64,000 bases of DNA from contig NZ_FOUK01000001.1 of the NCBI RefSeq assembly GCF_900114845.1, forward strand, positions 1,156,479 to 1,220,478. The letters run 5' to 3'. The notes beneath the pieces were generated by a model. The model saw nothing but the letters and a program-made list of their open reading frames with translations, did no database searches and was not told the origin of the DNA. Made by a program: the position numbers and the translations under genes. This stretch comes from Pimelobacter simplex. Its GTDB lineage: Bacteria > Actinomycetota > Actinomycetes > Propionibacteriales > Nocardioidaceae. Positions 26,698-34,387 of the stretch are shown in pieces. How positions within the stretch are numbered: position 1 is the first letter of the stretch; each line of letters starts with the position of its first letter.

Positions 26698-26946
26698 ATG
26701 CACGCCGTCGCCGTCACCGCCGTCCACGCGCTCCTCGCTGCCGAGGACAAGAAGCCCGAGGACAACGACGTGGTCGCCGGCTGGACCGGCTTCGTGGTCT
26801 TCGTGGTGCTCATCCTCGCGGTCGCGGTGATCGGCTGGGCGCTCACCCGGAGCCTGCGAAATGCAGGGCGCGCCAAGGACGCCGGGATGTATGGTGACGA
26901 GCCTGTCGACACCACGCAGGAGCCGGGCGCCGACGACGCCAAGTAG
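26698..26946 (+). CDS. small membrane protein downstream of mca
   Basis: This 82-residue protein has one membrane segment (about 27-48), a basic inner side (RSLRNAGRAKD) and an acidic tail. The gene matches the conserved small membrane protein next to mca in actinobacteria (Rv1083 position). Function is unknown. It lies 12 nt after mca, so the two are probably co-transcribed. Confidence 0.82.
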   Translation: MHAVAVTAVHALLAAEDKKPEDNDVVAGWTGFVVFVVLILAVAVIGWALTRSLRNAGRAKDAGMYGDEPVDTTQEPGADDAK

Positions 26947-26978
26947 GCACTGCGAGCGGGCTCCTCGGAGGAGGAGCC

Positions 26979-27620
26979 ATGGTCGGGCTCGACCAGCTGC
27001 TGGGCTTCGGCCTCGCCGCCCTCGTCATCATCGTGATCCCGGGGCCGAGCGTGGTCTTCGTGATCGGCCGGGCCGTCTCGTACGGCCAGCGGGTCGCGCT
27101 GACCAGCGTCTGGGGCAACACCCTCGGGCTCTTCGTCGTGATGGCGCTGGTCTGCCTGGGCCTGGGCACGATCGTGGCCGAGTCGATCCTGGTGTTCACC
27201 GTGATCAAGCTGGCCGGCGCGGCGTACCTGGTCTGGCTCGGCGTCCAGGCCTTCCGGCACCGCCGCGAGATGCGGTTCGGTGCGGGTGAGGGGCGCGCGC
27301 CGCTGACCGGGTGGAAGGCCCTGCGCCAGGGCTTCGTGGTCGGCGTGAGCAACCCCAAGGGCTTCATGATGTTCGCCGCGCTGCTGCCGCCGTTCGTCGA
27401 CCGCTCGGGAGCGGCCTCGGTGCCGGTGCAGATGTTCACGCTCGGCTGCGTCGCGGTCGTCCTCGGGCTGGTCTGCGACTCGGCATGGGCGCTGGCCGCG
27501 GGCCGGGCGCGCGACTGGTTCGTCGCCTCCGAGCGGCGCGGCAGCGTGCTCGGTGCGATCGGCGGCACGTCGATGGTCGGGCTCGGCGTGGGCATGGCGC
27601 TCACCGGCCGTCCGGACTGA
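26979..27620 (+). CDS. LysE/RhtB family exporter
   Basis: This 213-residue membrane protein has about six membrane segments. LysE/RhtB signatures are IVIPGPSVVFVIGRAVSYG near the N-terminus and GFVVGVSNPKGFMMFAALLP in the middle. Members export amino acids such as lysine, homoserine or threonine. GGAGGAGCC lies before the ATG. It converges on the TetR gene with 9 bases between; no dedicated LysG-type regulator is present. Confidence 0.9.
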   Translation: MVGLDQLLGFGLAALVIIVIPGPSVVFVIGRAVSYGQRVALTSVWGNTLGLFVVMALVCLGLGTIVAESILVFTVIKLAGAAYLVWLGVQAFRHRREMRFGAGEGRAPLTGWKALRQGFVVGVSNPKGFMMFAALLPPFVDRSGAASVPVQMFTLGCVAVVLGLVCDSAWALAAGRARDWFVASERRGSVLGAIGGTSMVGLGVGMALTGRPD

Positions 27621-27629
27621 CCTCCGGGC

Positions 27630-28223
27630 TCAGGCCAGCAGGTAGCCGCCGACGAGGGCGACCATCTCGTCGAGCAGCGCGTCGCGGGTGACCGCGGCCG
27701 GCTGGTCGAGCACCCAGCGCATCGCCAGGTTCTCGACCGCGAGGACGACGACCCACGCGGCCGTCGCCGGGTCGGGACGGCGGGTGCTCTCGCGCCGCGC
27801 GGCGAGGTAGGTGGCCGCGAGCTCGCGGACCCGGCGCTCCAGGGCGGCCCGGCGCTCCCGGCTGCGGTGGATCGGCAGCTCCTCGGCGACCACCCGGAGC
27901 AGCTCGCGGTCGGCCTCGAGCGCGCTGAGGAGCGCGTCGGCGGTGTCCCGGACCATCCCCGGCCCGAAGTCGGCGATCCGCTCGGAGAGGGCGGCCGCGA
28001 CGCGCTCGGCGACCTCCTCCCAGTACCGGTCGATGACGACGTCGAGGATGGCCGCCTTGTCGGGGAAGTACTGGTAGAGCGAGCCGGGGCTGATCCCGGC
28101 GGCGGTGGCGACCCGGTTGGTGCTGAACGCGTCGTACCCGTGCTCGACGAGGACGCCGCGGCCGGCGGCGACGATCCGCTCCACCATCTCCCGGGACCGG
28201 GCCTGCTGGGGAGCCTTGCGCAC
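27630..28223 (-). CDS. TetR family transcriptional regulator
   Basis: This 197-residue regulator has an N-terminal helix-turn-helix (FSTNRVATAAGISPGSLYQYFPDK, about residues 33-57) and an all-helical C-terminal ligand domain. GTG start. The recognition helix is typical of TetR. It converges with the LysE gene and lies 28 bases downstream of the GGDEF gene on the same strand, so its target could be its own operon. Ligand unknown. Confidence 0.9.
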   Translation of the reverse strand: MRKAPQQARSREMVERIVAAGRGVLVEHGYDAFSTNRVATAAGISPGSLYQYFPDKAAILDVVIDRYWEEVAERVAAALSERIADFGPGMVRDTADALLSALEADRELLRVVAEELPIHRSRERRAALERRVRELAATYLAARRESTRRPDPATAAWVVVLAVENLAMRWVLDQPAAVTRDALLDEMVALVGGYLLA

Positions 28224-28251
28224 GGGACGGACTCTAGGGGATGGCTGCCGC

Positions 28252-29208
28252 TCAGGCCGTGCGCGAGGTGAGCAGGCGCCGCTTGGCGTCGTACATGCGG
28301 GCGTCGGCCTCGAGCAGCGCCTCGGCGATCAGGCCGACCCCGGCCACGGACGCGGTGCCGACGCTGGCCCGGCGGCCGACCGCGCCGGCCAGGCGGGCGT
28401 GGAGCTCGTCGGGGGCGAAGCCGGGGCTGAAGACGGCGAACTCGTCGCCGCCGAGCCGGGCCACGACGTCGGTCTCGCGCAGGCTGGTGCTGAGCGCGGT
28501 CGCGAGCCGCCGGATGAGCGCGTCGCCGGCGCTGTGGCCGTCGGTGTCGTTGACGACCTTGAGGCCGTCGAGGTCGATGAAGCCGACCGCGGCGACGTCG
28601 TCGGCGGGCCAGCGGCGACGGGCCTGCTCGAAGAAGCCGCGGCGGTTCCACAGGCCGGTGAGGTCGTCGGTGGTGGCGAGCTGGTGGGTCGCCTCGCGCA
28701 GGGCGACGGCGGACGCGAGCTGGTCGTGGACGCGGAGCTTGTCGAGCGCCACGGACGTGGCATTGGCCAGCCCCTGGAGGAGGGCGACCTCCTGGTCGGT
28801 CGCGGTGTGCTGCTCGGCCCAGTAGGCACCGATGGCGGCGATGGGGTCGAGCGTGCGCACCGGCATCATCAGCAGGCTCTGGACGAACGTGGGGCGGTAG
28901 GCGTCGTGGGGGATGCGGTCGTCGGCGTAGATGTCCGGGACGACGACCGGGGTGCGGTGGAGCATCGCCCAGCCGCTGATGCAGGCGGTGAGGGGGAACC
29001 GGTGGCCCTTCCAGAGCGGCTCGATGGCGTCCTCGTCGGCGTAGTAGCACTGGTCGCCGTCGCGCAGCACGAAGGTCGTGCCGTCGCACGCGGCGAGCTC
29101 GCGCGCGGCCGTGCGCACGACCTGCTGGACGGCGGGGAGGTCCGGGGCCAGGGAGAGCTCTTGGACGGCGAGAAGCAGGCGCTCCAGTCCTGCGGCGTCG
29201 GTCAGCAC
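28252..29208 (-). CDS. GAF-GGDEF diguanylate cyclase
   Basis: This 318-residue protein has a GAF-like sensor domain (about 15-150, with CISGWAMLHRTPVVVPDIY) and a GGDEF domain (about 165-318). The active-site motif is intact (RLGGDEFAVF). RETD lies exactly five residues before GGDEF, the position of the inhibitory c-di-GMP site. It should therefore make c-di-GMP with product inhibition. No EAL domain is fused. GTG start. It diverges from the MpaB-family gene across a spacer with inverted repeats. Confidence 0.9.
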   Translation of the reverse strand: MLTDAAGLERLLLAVQELSLAPDLPAVQQVVRTAARELAACDGTTFVLRDGDQCYYADEDAIEPLWKGHRFPLTACISGWAMLHRTPVVVPDIYADDRIPHDAYRPTFVQSLLMMPVRTLDPIAAIGAYWAEQHTATDQEVALLQGLANATSVALDKLRVHDQLASAVALREATHQLATTDDLTGLWNRRGFFEQARRRWPADDVAAVGFIDLDGLKVVNDTDGHSAGDALIRRLATALSTSLRETDVVARLGGDEFAVFSPGFAPDELHARLAGAVGRRASVGTASVAGVGLIAEALLEADARMYDAKRRLLTSRTA

Positions 29209-29220
29209 GAGCCCATCTTT

Positions 29221-29254
29221 GCATTCGCGAGTTGAATGCGAGCAATAACTCGCG
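29221..29254. promoter_or_regulatory. overlapping inverted repeats in the GGDEF / MpaB divergent spacer
   Basis: CGCGAGTT (29226-29233) is the exact reverse complement of AACTCGCG (29247-29254). GCATTC (29221-29226) pairs with GAATGC (29234-29239). They lie 13-46 bases upstream of the GTG of the GGDEF gene and just before the ATG at 29268, so a bound regulator would face both genes. Confidence 0.5.
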
Positions 29255-29267
29255 TCACCATGGAGTC

Positions 29268-30539
29268 ATGAGCACCGACGTGGCCCCGGTGGCCGGCGAC
29301 CCGACCGAGCGTCCGTACCCCACCCGCTTCCGCGCGGGCGGGGACCGCAACCGCCGCCTCGGGCGGCCGCTGAAGCTGGTCGGCCGGGTCAAGGACGTCG
29401 ACGAGGCCCTGCTCGACCGGATCGGCCGGGCGATGTTCGAGCGCGACGAGCTCGGTGGCCGGCTCGCGGACGCGATCCGGTTGCGAGCCGGGGACGACGG
29501 GCGGGTCCGGATGGACCAGTTCCGCCAGGCGCTCGAGGGCGGGCTGGCCGCCGTCCCGGATGCTCCGCCGGCGCTGCGGGCGTTCTTCGCCGAGCTCGAG
29601 ACCGACCCGGACTGGCTCGACCGCGACCTGGTCGAGGAGGGCGCCCGGGTGTTCCGCCGGCTCGGCCAGAACGCCCAGGACGTGCTCCTGCAGCTCTCGC
29701 TCGTCGGCGGCTACCGCTTCGGCGGGCCGACCGACCTGCTCGTCGCCACCGGCGGCCTGACCGGTGGCCAGACCCTGCGCCGGCTCGCCGAGACCCAGAA
29801 GTGGGGCGCCAGCCTGACCGACCCCGGTTCGCTCCTGCCGCCGCGCGACGGCCAGGCCCCCGGCGAGGGCTGGCGGCTGACCGTGCACGTCCGGCTGATG
29901 CACGCGCTGGTCAACCACGCCTTCGAGGACACCTGGGACACCGCGCAGTGGGGGCTGCCCATCAACCAGGCCGACCAGGCCTCGACGCTCGGGCTCTTCG
30001 ACGGCGTCCTCATCATCGGGTCGCGGGCGCTCGGCGTACCGGTGTCGTCGGCGGAGTCGAAGGCCCTCATGCACCTGTGGAAGTACGTCGGCTGGCTGAT
30101 GGGCGTCCACGCCGACTTCCTCGTCGACGACGAGTGGGAGCGGCACCGGATCGACTACCACGTGCTGCTCGCCCAGGGCCCGATGACCGACGCCGGCCCG
30201 CAGCTGGCGCGCGCCGTCGTCGACGCGCAGGCGCTGCGCCGCTACCCCGGCTGGCCCGGACCGCTGCAGGCCCTGCGCGCCCGCTACGAGCGGGAGCGGC
30301 TGCTCTCGATGCTCACCGTCTTCCTCGGCGCCGAGAGCATGCGCGAGTTCGGCCTCCCGATGCGTCCGCCGTGGGCCCACGCCTACCTGGTGGGGCTCAA
30401 CACCGTGCGCTACCGCGTGCTGCGCCACCTGCCCGGCGGCCGCGACCGGCTGGCCGCGTGGGGCGGCCGGCGGGCGCAGTGGCTGCTGGACACCTACTTC
30501 CAGGGCGACCAGGAGGACGTCGGCGAGCTCAGGGCGTGA
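29268..30539 (+). CDS. MpaB (DUF2236) family oxygenase
   Basis: This 423-residue protein belongs to the MpaB/latex-clearing-protein-like family. Conserved elements are GGYRFGGPTDLLVATGGL, RLMHALVNHAFEDTW, QADQASTLGLFDGVLIIG and HLWKYVGWLMGVHADFLVDD. The His and Arg residues in these segments hold haem b in relatives such as Lcp rubber oxygenase. Whether it cleaves polyisoprene, modifies lipids or does something else is not clear. No signal peptide is present, so it is likely cytoplasmic. ATG 29268 is preferred over an upstream start that would cover the regulatory dyads. Confidence 0.85.
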   Translation: MSTDVAPVAGDPTERPYPTRFRAGGDRNRRLGRPLKLVGRVKDVDEALLDRIGRAMFERDELGGRLADAIRLRAGDDGRVRMDQFRQALEGGLAAVPDAPPALRAFFAELETDPDWLDRDLVEEGARVFRRLGQNAQDVLLQLSLVGGYRFGGPTDLLVATGGLTGGQTLRRLAETQKWGASLTDPGSLLPPRDGQAPGEGWRLTVHVRLMHALVNHAFEDTWDTAQWGLPINQADQASTLGLFDGVLIIGSRALGVPVSSAESKALMHLWKYVGWLMGVHADFLVDDEWERHRIDYHVLLAQGPMTDAGPQLARAVVDAQALRRYPGWPGPLQALRARYERERLLSMLTVFLGAESMREFGLPMRPPWAHAYLVGLNTVRYRVLRHLPGGRDRLAAWGGRRAQWLLDTYFQGDQEDVGELRA

Positions 30540-31497
30540 GCCCGAGGTCGCTCATCGACACCGGCAGGGACGCGCTCTCGGCCTCGGTCCGGCCGTTCCA
30601 GGTCAGCGCCAGGCAGCCGTCCTGGACCTGGACCACGTCGCCGTGGTCGGTGCCCAGCAGCAGCGACAGCGGCTCGGCCGGCGTGCACTTGGCCAGCACC
30701 AGCGGCCCCGGGCGCTCCCAGGCGGCCGCGACCTGACGCACCTGCTCCTCGGACAGCGGCTCGGCCGGGCTCTCGCCGTAGCCCCGGCACACCGCGCCGG
30801 ACGTGATCTTCTCGTGGCCCGGGCGGGCCGGCGTGGGCGCCGGCACGGCAGCACAGTCGAAGGCGCCGGCGTAGGGGCGGGCGGCGCTCAGGTCGTCGCG
30901 CTGGTCGGCCAGGGCGGCGAGGTAGGCGGCCACCAGCTCGCCGCCGTCGACCTGCCGCCCCGCGATGCTCGCCCGGGTGCAGGGGGACGCCGGGAGCACG
31001 ACCGACGTGCCGTCGTCGTAGGCGAAGAGCAGGGACTGGCGCGTCACCATGACGTCGATCGCCGCGCACCGGGCCGGGTCGAACGCGTCGAGCGCGGTGA
31101 CCCGGTTCGGCAGGTCGGTCAGCTCGACCAGCCCGTCGGCCTCGGGCGCCGCGGGATCGGGACACAGCCGGACGCCCACCAGCCCGTCGTAGGTGCCGAC
31201 AGCCGCCTCGGTGCCCAGCTCGGGCAGCGTGGCGGGGCAGGCGGGTACGGCGTACGGGTCGGGGGCGGCGTCGCGGGCCACCGGCGTGCCGTCGTCCCCG
31301 CCGGGGGCGGTGATCGCGACGACCGCGCCCACCGCGAGGACCGCCGCGGCGAGACCGGCGCCGGCAGCCCGGCCCCGGGCCCGACGCCGGCGGGCGGCCG
31401 CGACGAGCGCCTGCGGCGCGAAGGTGGGCGCGTCGTCGGGGACGGCGCGGGTCAGCAGGTCGTGCAGGTCGTGCGGGTCGTGCGGGTGCTCAGTCAT
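30529..31497 (-). CDS. membrane-anchored protein, partner of SigE-family sigma factor
   Basis: This 322-residue protein has a His/Asp-rich cytoplasmic N-terminus (about 1-37), an Arg-rich stop-transfer region, one membrane segment (about 45-63) and an external domain with several Cys. It starts inside the sigma-factor gene (8-nt overlap), so they are co-translated. In this position it is likely the regulatory partner of the sigma factor, as seen widely for actinobacterial SigE-family loci, but no zinc anti-sigma motif is visible. It converges on the MpaB gene with an 11-bp overlap. Confidence 0.72.
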   Translation of the reverse strand: MTEHPHDPHDLHDLLTRAVPDDAPTFAPQALVAAARRRRARGRAAGAGLAAAVLAVGAVVAITAPGGDDGTPVARDAAPDPYAVPACPATLPELGTEAAVGTYDGLVGVRLCPDPAAPEADGLVELTDLPNRVTALDAFDPARCAAIDVMVTRQSLLFAYDDGTSVVLPASPCTRASIAGRQVDGGELVAAYLAALADQRDDLSAARPYAGAFDCAAVPAPTPARPGHEKITSGAVCRGYGESPAEPLSEEQVRQVAAAWERPGPLVLAKCTPAEPLSLLLGTDHGDVVQVQDGCLALTWNGRTEAESASLPVSMSDLGLTP

Positions 31498-32023
31498 CGC
31501 TCTCCTCCAGCAGTCCGGACTCGCGGAGGGTCCGCAGCGCGCGCGAGGTCTGGCTCTTCACGGTGCCGACGCTGATCCCGAGCGCGGTGGCGGTCTGCGC
31601 CTCGGTCAGGTCGTCGAAGTACCGCAGCACCACGACCGCGCGCTGACCGCGCGGCAGCCGGGCGAGCGCGACCAGGACGTCCTGCCGGATGCCCGGGTCG
31701 GGCGTGGCCCGGTCCGGCTCGTCGGGCAGCTCGGTCGTGGGCAGCTCGCCGTTCCAGCGCCGTCGCCACCAGTCGGTGTACGTCGTCACCATGGTCCGGC
31801 GCACGTACGCCTCGACGGCGGCCGCGTCCTCGATCCGCGACCAGCGCCGCCAGCACTTCATCAGCGCGGTCTGGACCAGGTCCTCGGCCTTGTGCCGGTC
31901 GCCGGTCAGCAGCCAGGCGCTGCGCCAGAGCGCGGCGCCGCGGGCCGCGACGTACTCCTCGAAGGCCGGCGCCCCACCACCTCGGGTCGGATCGCCGGTG
32001 AGCACCGGGACAGCCTCGCGCAT
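31490..32023 (-). CDS. SigE-family ECF RNA polymerase sigma factor
   Basis: This 177-residue ECF sigma factor has region 2 (FEEYVAARGAALWRSAWLLTG ... AEDLVQTALMKCWRRW) and region 4 (LPRGQRAVVVLRYFDDLTE, then TALGISVGTVKSQTSRALRTLR). ATG 32023 is preceded by GGAGGTGGACGA, a good ribosome site, and gives a normal family length. The upstream in-frame extension is Arg-rich and not conserved. It is co-translated with the membrane protein that follows, suggesting control by an envelope signal. Confidence 0.9.
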   Translation of the reverse strand: MREAVPVLTGDPTRGGGAPAFEEYVAARGAALWRSAWLLTGDRHKAEDLVQTALMKCWRRWSRIEDAAAVEAYVRRTMVTTYTDWWRRRWNGELPTTELPDEPDRATPDPGIRQDVLVALARLPRGQRAVVVLRYFDDLTEAQTATALGISVGTVKSQTSRALRTLRESGLLEESDD

Positions 32024-32070
32024 TCGTCCACCTCCGATGAGCAGGACGGGGCGGCGGGCGCGGATGGTTG

Positions 32071-32601
32071 TCAGGCGGTGGGTGCGGGTTGCGCGGGCTC
32101 GCCGGTGTCGCGGACCAGGTAGACCCACGGGAACGACCGGCAGCCCACCTGCCAGCCGTCGCGCTCGAGGCGGGCGAGGCCGCCGGTCCACACGATCCGC
32201 CGGTGCTCCCACTGGGTGGCGGTGCGGACCACGCGGTGGCGCAGCAGGCCGGCGCCGATCGTGTGCCAGCCGAGCCGGCCGGCCAGCTCGAGCTCGTGCA
32301 TCTCGTCGAAGGCGGTGACCGGGCCGAGCCAGCGCTCCTCGGGGTCCTCGGGGTCCTCGGGCTGTTCTGGCGTCTCCGCGTCCCGGCCGAAGCGCTGCTG
32401 GGCGGCCTGCCGGGTCAGCCCGAGCGTGGCACCGATCGCCGACCAGCTGTGCCCACCGGCCCGGGCGGCGTGGACCGCCTGCTGGAGGAGCTCGCCGGTG
32501 GCCCGGTCGGCCTCGGCGGTCCGCCGTACGAGGTCGAGGTGGTCGGCGGGATCGGCGCCGTCGAGGATCGCCCGGCCCAGGGTGTCGCCGAGGTCGCTCA
32601 C
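32071..32601 (-). CDS. HTH-domain protein, putative autoregulator
   Basis: This 176-residue protein has an N-terminal helix-turn-helix at about residues 52-71 (SWSAIGATLGLTRQAAQQRF), a short acidic Glu/Pro stretch, then a domain with several Trp residues. GTG 32601 overlaps the stop of the small membrane protein by 4 nt, so the pair is one operon. The promoter of that operon carries two palindromes over its core elements. This protein is the obvious candidate to bind them as a repressor, which is inference from arrangement. The HTH is similar to those of small AsnC/sigma-like regulators; exact family not named. Confidence 0.75.
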   Translation of the reverse strand: MSDLGDTLGRAILDGADPADHLDLVRRTAEADRATGELLQQAVHAARAGGHSWSAIGATLGLTRQAAQQRFGRDAETPEQPEDPEDPEERWLGPVTAFDEMHELELAGRLGWHTIGAGLLRHRVVRTATQWEHRRIVWTGGLARLERDGWQVGCRSFPWVYLVRDTGEPAQPAPTA

Positions 32602-32855
32602 GGCCGCTCGTCCTCGTCGCGGCTGGGGAGCCACATGCCGTCCCCGCGCCCGCTCCTGTCGCCGTCCTGGTTGGCGGCGTCCGGCCGGCGACGGCGCTGG
32701 TGCGCGGACAGCAGCGCCACGCCGGCCAGGATCAGCGCGATCCCGGCGCCGACGCACAGCCCTTGGGCAAAGCCGTCGAGGCTGCGGCTGATGGTGACCA
32801 GCGCGAGGCCGGCGATGACGGGGCCGAGGGTGGCGACGTTGACGGGGGAGTGCAT
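32598..32855 (-). CDS. small membrane protein, leaderless transcript likely
   Basis: This 85-residue protein has two membrane segments (about 10-24 and 30-49), then a basic Arg cluster and a charged Asp/Arg tail. Function is not known. The ATG sits 6 bases after a -10-like hexamer and lacks any Shine-Dalgarno sequence, so translation probably begins at the transcript's first base. It is the first gene of a two-gene operon with the HTH protein. Confidence 0.8.
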   Translation of the reverse strand: MHSPVNVATLGPVIAGLALVTISRSLDGFAQGLCVGAGIALILAGVALLSAHQRRRRPDAANQDGDRSGRGDGMWLPSRDEDERP

Positions 32856-32857
32856 GT

Positions 32858-32902
32858 GTCAATCATCTGTTGACGCGGGTGGGTTGTCAACCTGGTGTTG
32901 AC
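32858..32902 (-). promoter_or_regulatory. promoter with tandem GTCAAC-N5-GTTGAC operators
   Basis: On the minus strand a perfect -35 TTGACA (32885-32890) is followed by a 17-nt spacer and a -10 GATGAT (32862-32867). Two palindromes of the same design overlap them: GTCAAC-N5-GTTGAC at 32886-32902 over the -35, and GTCAAT-N5-GTTGAC (plus strand) at 32858-32874 over the -10. Their centres are 28 bp apart. Occupancy of both would block polymerase. The ATG is 6 nt downstream of the -10. Confidence 0.75.
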
Positions 32903-33021
32903 GTGGGCGGCCGGGGAGGTGGGGTCGGTGGGGGTCGGCTTCGGCGCTTCGTGGGCCGGGGTCTTATTTACTGATGGCGTGGTGGCGCGCCGCAGTGGTT
33001 GAGGTACCTGGTTGCGGTTCG

Positions 33022-34293
33022 TCAGTGGGTGTCGGGTGGTTGCCGGTACACCCCTGGCTCGGGGTCGTCGTCGGAGTCTGCGTGCTCTTGGGGATGTGTG
33101 CCGCGGTGGCTCACCTCGAACCGGAAGCCCGCCGGGCTTCGCCAGACGTAGGTGCCGATCTTGGTGACCTGATAGCGCCACTGGCTGTGGGTCTTGGCCC
33201 GGTGGTGGCGTCGGCACAGTGGGACGAGGTTGCAGGGGCAGGTCGGTCCGCCTTGGCCGTGGGGCGTGGCGTGGTCGAGGTCGCAGCGCATGGCTGCTCG
33301 GGTGCAGTAGGGGAAGCGGCAGGTGTGGTCGCGGAGCTCGATCTGCTGGCGGTGGCGGTCCGGGATCTCGTAGGCCGTGACCGGCACATGGTCAGCCAGG
33401 TCGATCACCGGCCGGACCGTCACCGACATCCCGGGCTGCGAGAGCCACTCACGGATCTGCTCGGCGCTGACCGGCTGCTGGTCCCATCGGCCCACTGGGT
33501 TGGCACCAACCAGCGTCGCATCAGTGATGTGGACGTTGAGCACGGCCTTGCGGCCGGGCGCACCCTCAAGATCGAGCGTCAGGTCGTTCCGGGCGAGATC
33601 GCCCAGCGCTTGGGAGCGGCGCACGTCCAGGCTCGCCTCGTTGCCGAGCCGGCCGAGCAGCGTGGCTCGGCGGCTGATCGCCTGGTCGAGGTCACGGCCG
33701 TCGGCCGCGTCGAGGAGTCCGTCGATGCTCACCAGCCCGTTGGCGTCCGGTGCCCCGACCTCGACATAGCGGTGGTCGCTCGCCGCCGCCCGCTCGGCCT
33801 CGTACTGCTCGGGGTCGAACCGGATGACCGCCTCCGCGATCAGCCGCTCGAGCTGGGCCCAACCCACGCCGGTGGCGTTGAACAGCTGCCGGTCGACGAA
33901 GGCGGCGGCATCGGGGCACAGGGGGCGGGTGGCTTCGGCGATCCGCTCGGCTCGCCACGGAGCCAACCGTCCCGCCACGACCGACGCGTAGACCTGCGGG
34001 AGCCGCCACGCACATTCGAGTACCCGGCCGACATAGACCCGGCCGCCATCCGGTGAGCGGCCTAGGACGGCCACCAGCTCCATGAGCGCGAACTCCGAGA
34101 CCAACGGGGCACCCTCGCCGGCGATCGGGAGCCCGGTGTCGACGAAGCCGTCCCGGATCGTCGCGGCGCCCTCTGAGCCCAGAACCACGTTACCCGCGGC
34201 CCACTCCACGATGCCCGCCCACTCGCGCACCACCGACTCCTCGCGCCCGCGCACCCCCGCGCGGAGGCCGGCGAGAAGGGCGGTCGAAGTCAT
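33022..34293 (-). CDS. DUF222 / HNH endonuclease family protein
   Basis: This 423-residue protein has the DUF222 N-terminal domain (about 20-290) and a C-terminal HNH motif: CRFPYCTR, CDLDHATPHGQGGPT, CNLVPLCRRHHRAKTH, with Cys and His ligands for zinc and metal. These 13E12-repeat-like genes occur in many copies in actinobacteria; some are in or near mobile elements, but their role is unsettled. No repeat or IS ends are seen here. Probable -10 TCTAAT (34300-34305) lies 6 nt before the ATG. Base composition is slightly less GC-rich than neighbours by eye. Confidence 0.88.
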   Translation of the reverse strand: MTSTALLAGLRAGVRGREESVVREWAGIVEWAAGNVVLGSEGAATIRDGFVDTGLPIAGEGAPLVSEFALMELVAVLGRSPDGGRVYVGRVLECAWRLPQVYASVVAGRLAPWRAERIAEATRPLCPDAAAFVDRQLFNATGVGWAQLERLIAEAVIRFDPEQYEAERAAASDHRYVEVGAPDANGLVSIDGLLDAADGRDLDQAISRRATLLGRLGNEASLDVRRSQALGDLARNDLTLDLEGAPGRKAVLNVHITDATLVGANPVGRWDQQPVSAEQIREWLSQPGMSVTVRPVIDLADHVPVTAYEIPDRHRQQIELRDHTCRFPYCTRAAMRCDLDHATPHGQGGPTCPCNLVPLCRRHHRAKTHSQWRYQVTKIGTYVWRSPAGFRFEVSHRGTHPQEHADSDDDPEPGVYRQPPDTH

Positions 34294-34299
34294 ACCCGT

Positions 34300-34305
34300 A
34301 TTAGA
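34300..34305 (-). promoter_or_regulatory. -10 element before DUF222/HNH gene
   Basis: TCTAAT on the minus strand (5 of 6 to TATAAT) ends 6 nt before the ATG. This is the same spacing as at 32862-32867 and 50154-50159, so leaderless transcription is likely. No convincing -35 is seen. Confidence 0.5.
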
Positions 34306-34387
34306 TCAGGAGGGTCCGACACAACCCCCGCGCCCAACCTCCGCGACCGCGACCGCCGCCCCGGCCCCGGCCCCGGCCCCGACGAGG

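Noticed and set aside
33022..34293. DUF222/HNH gene as part of an intron or insertion element
   Set aside because: No intron ends, terminal inverted repeats, target duplication or transposase found on either side.
34321..34386. CCCCGG repeats between the HNH and CoA transferase genes
   Set aside because: A short run of CCCCGGC-type units in very GC-rich DNA; no symmetry, flanking duplication or terminator structure that supports a function.
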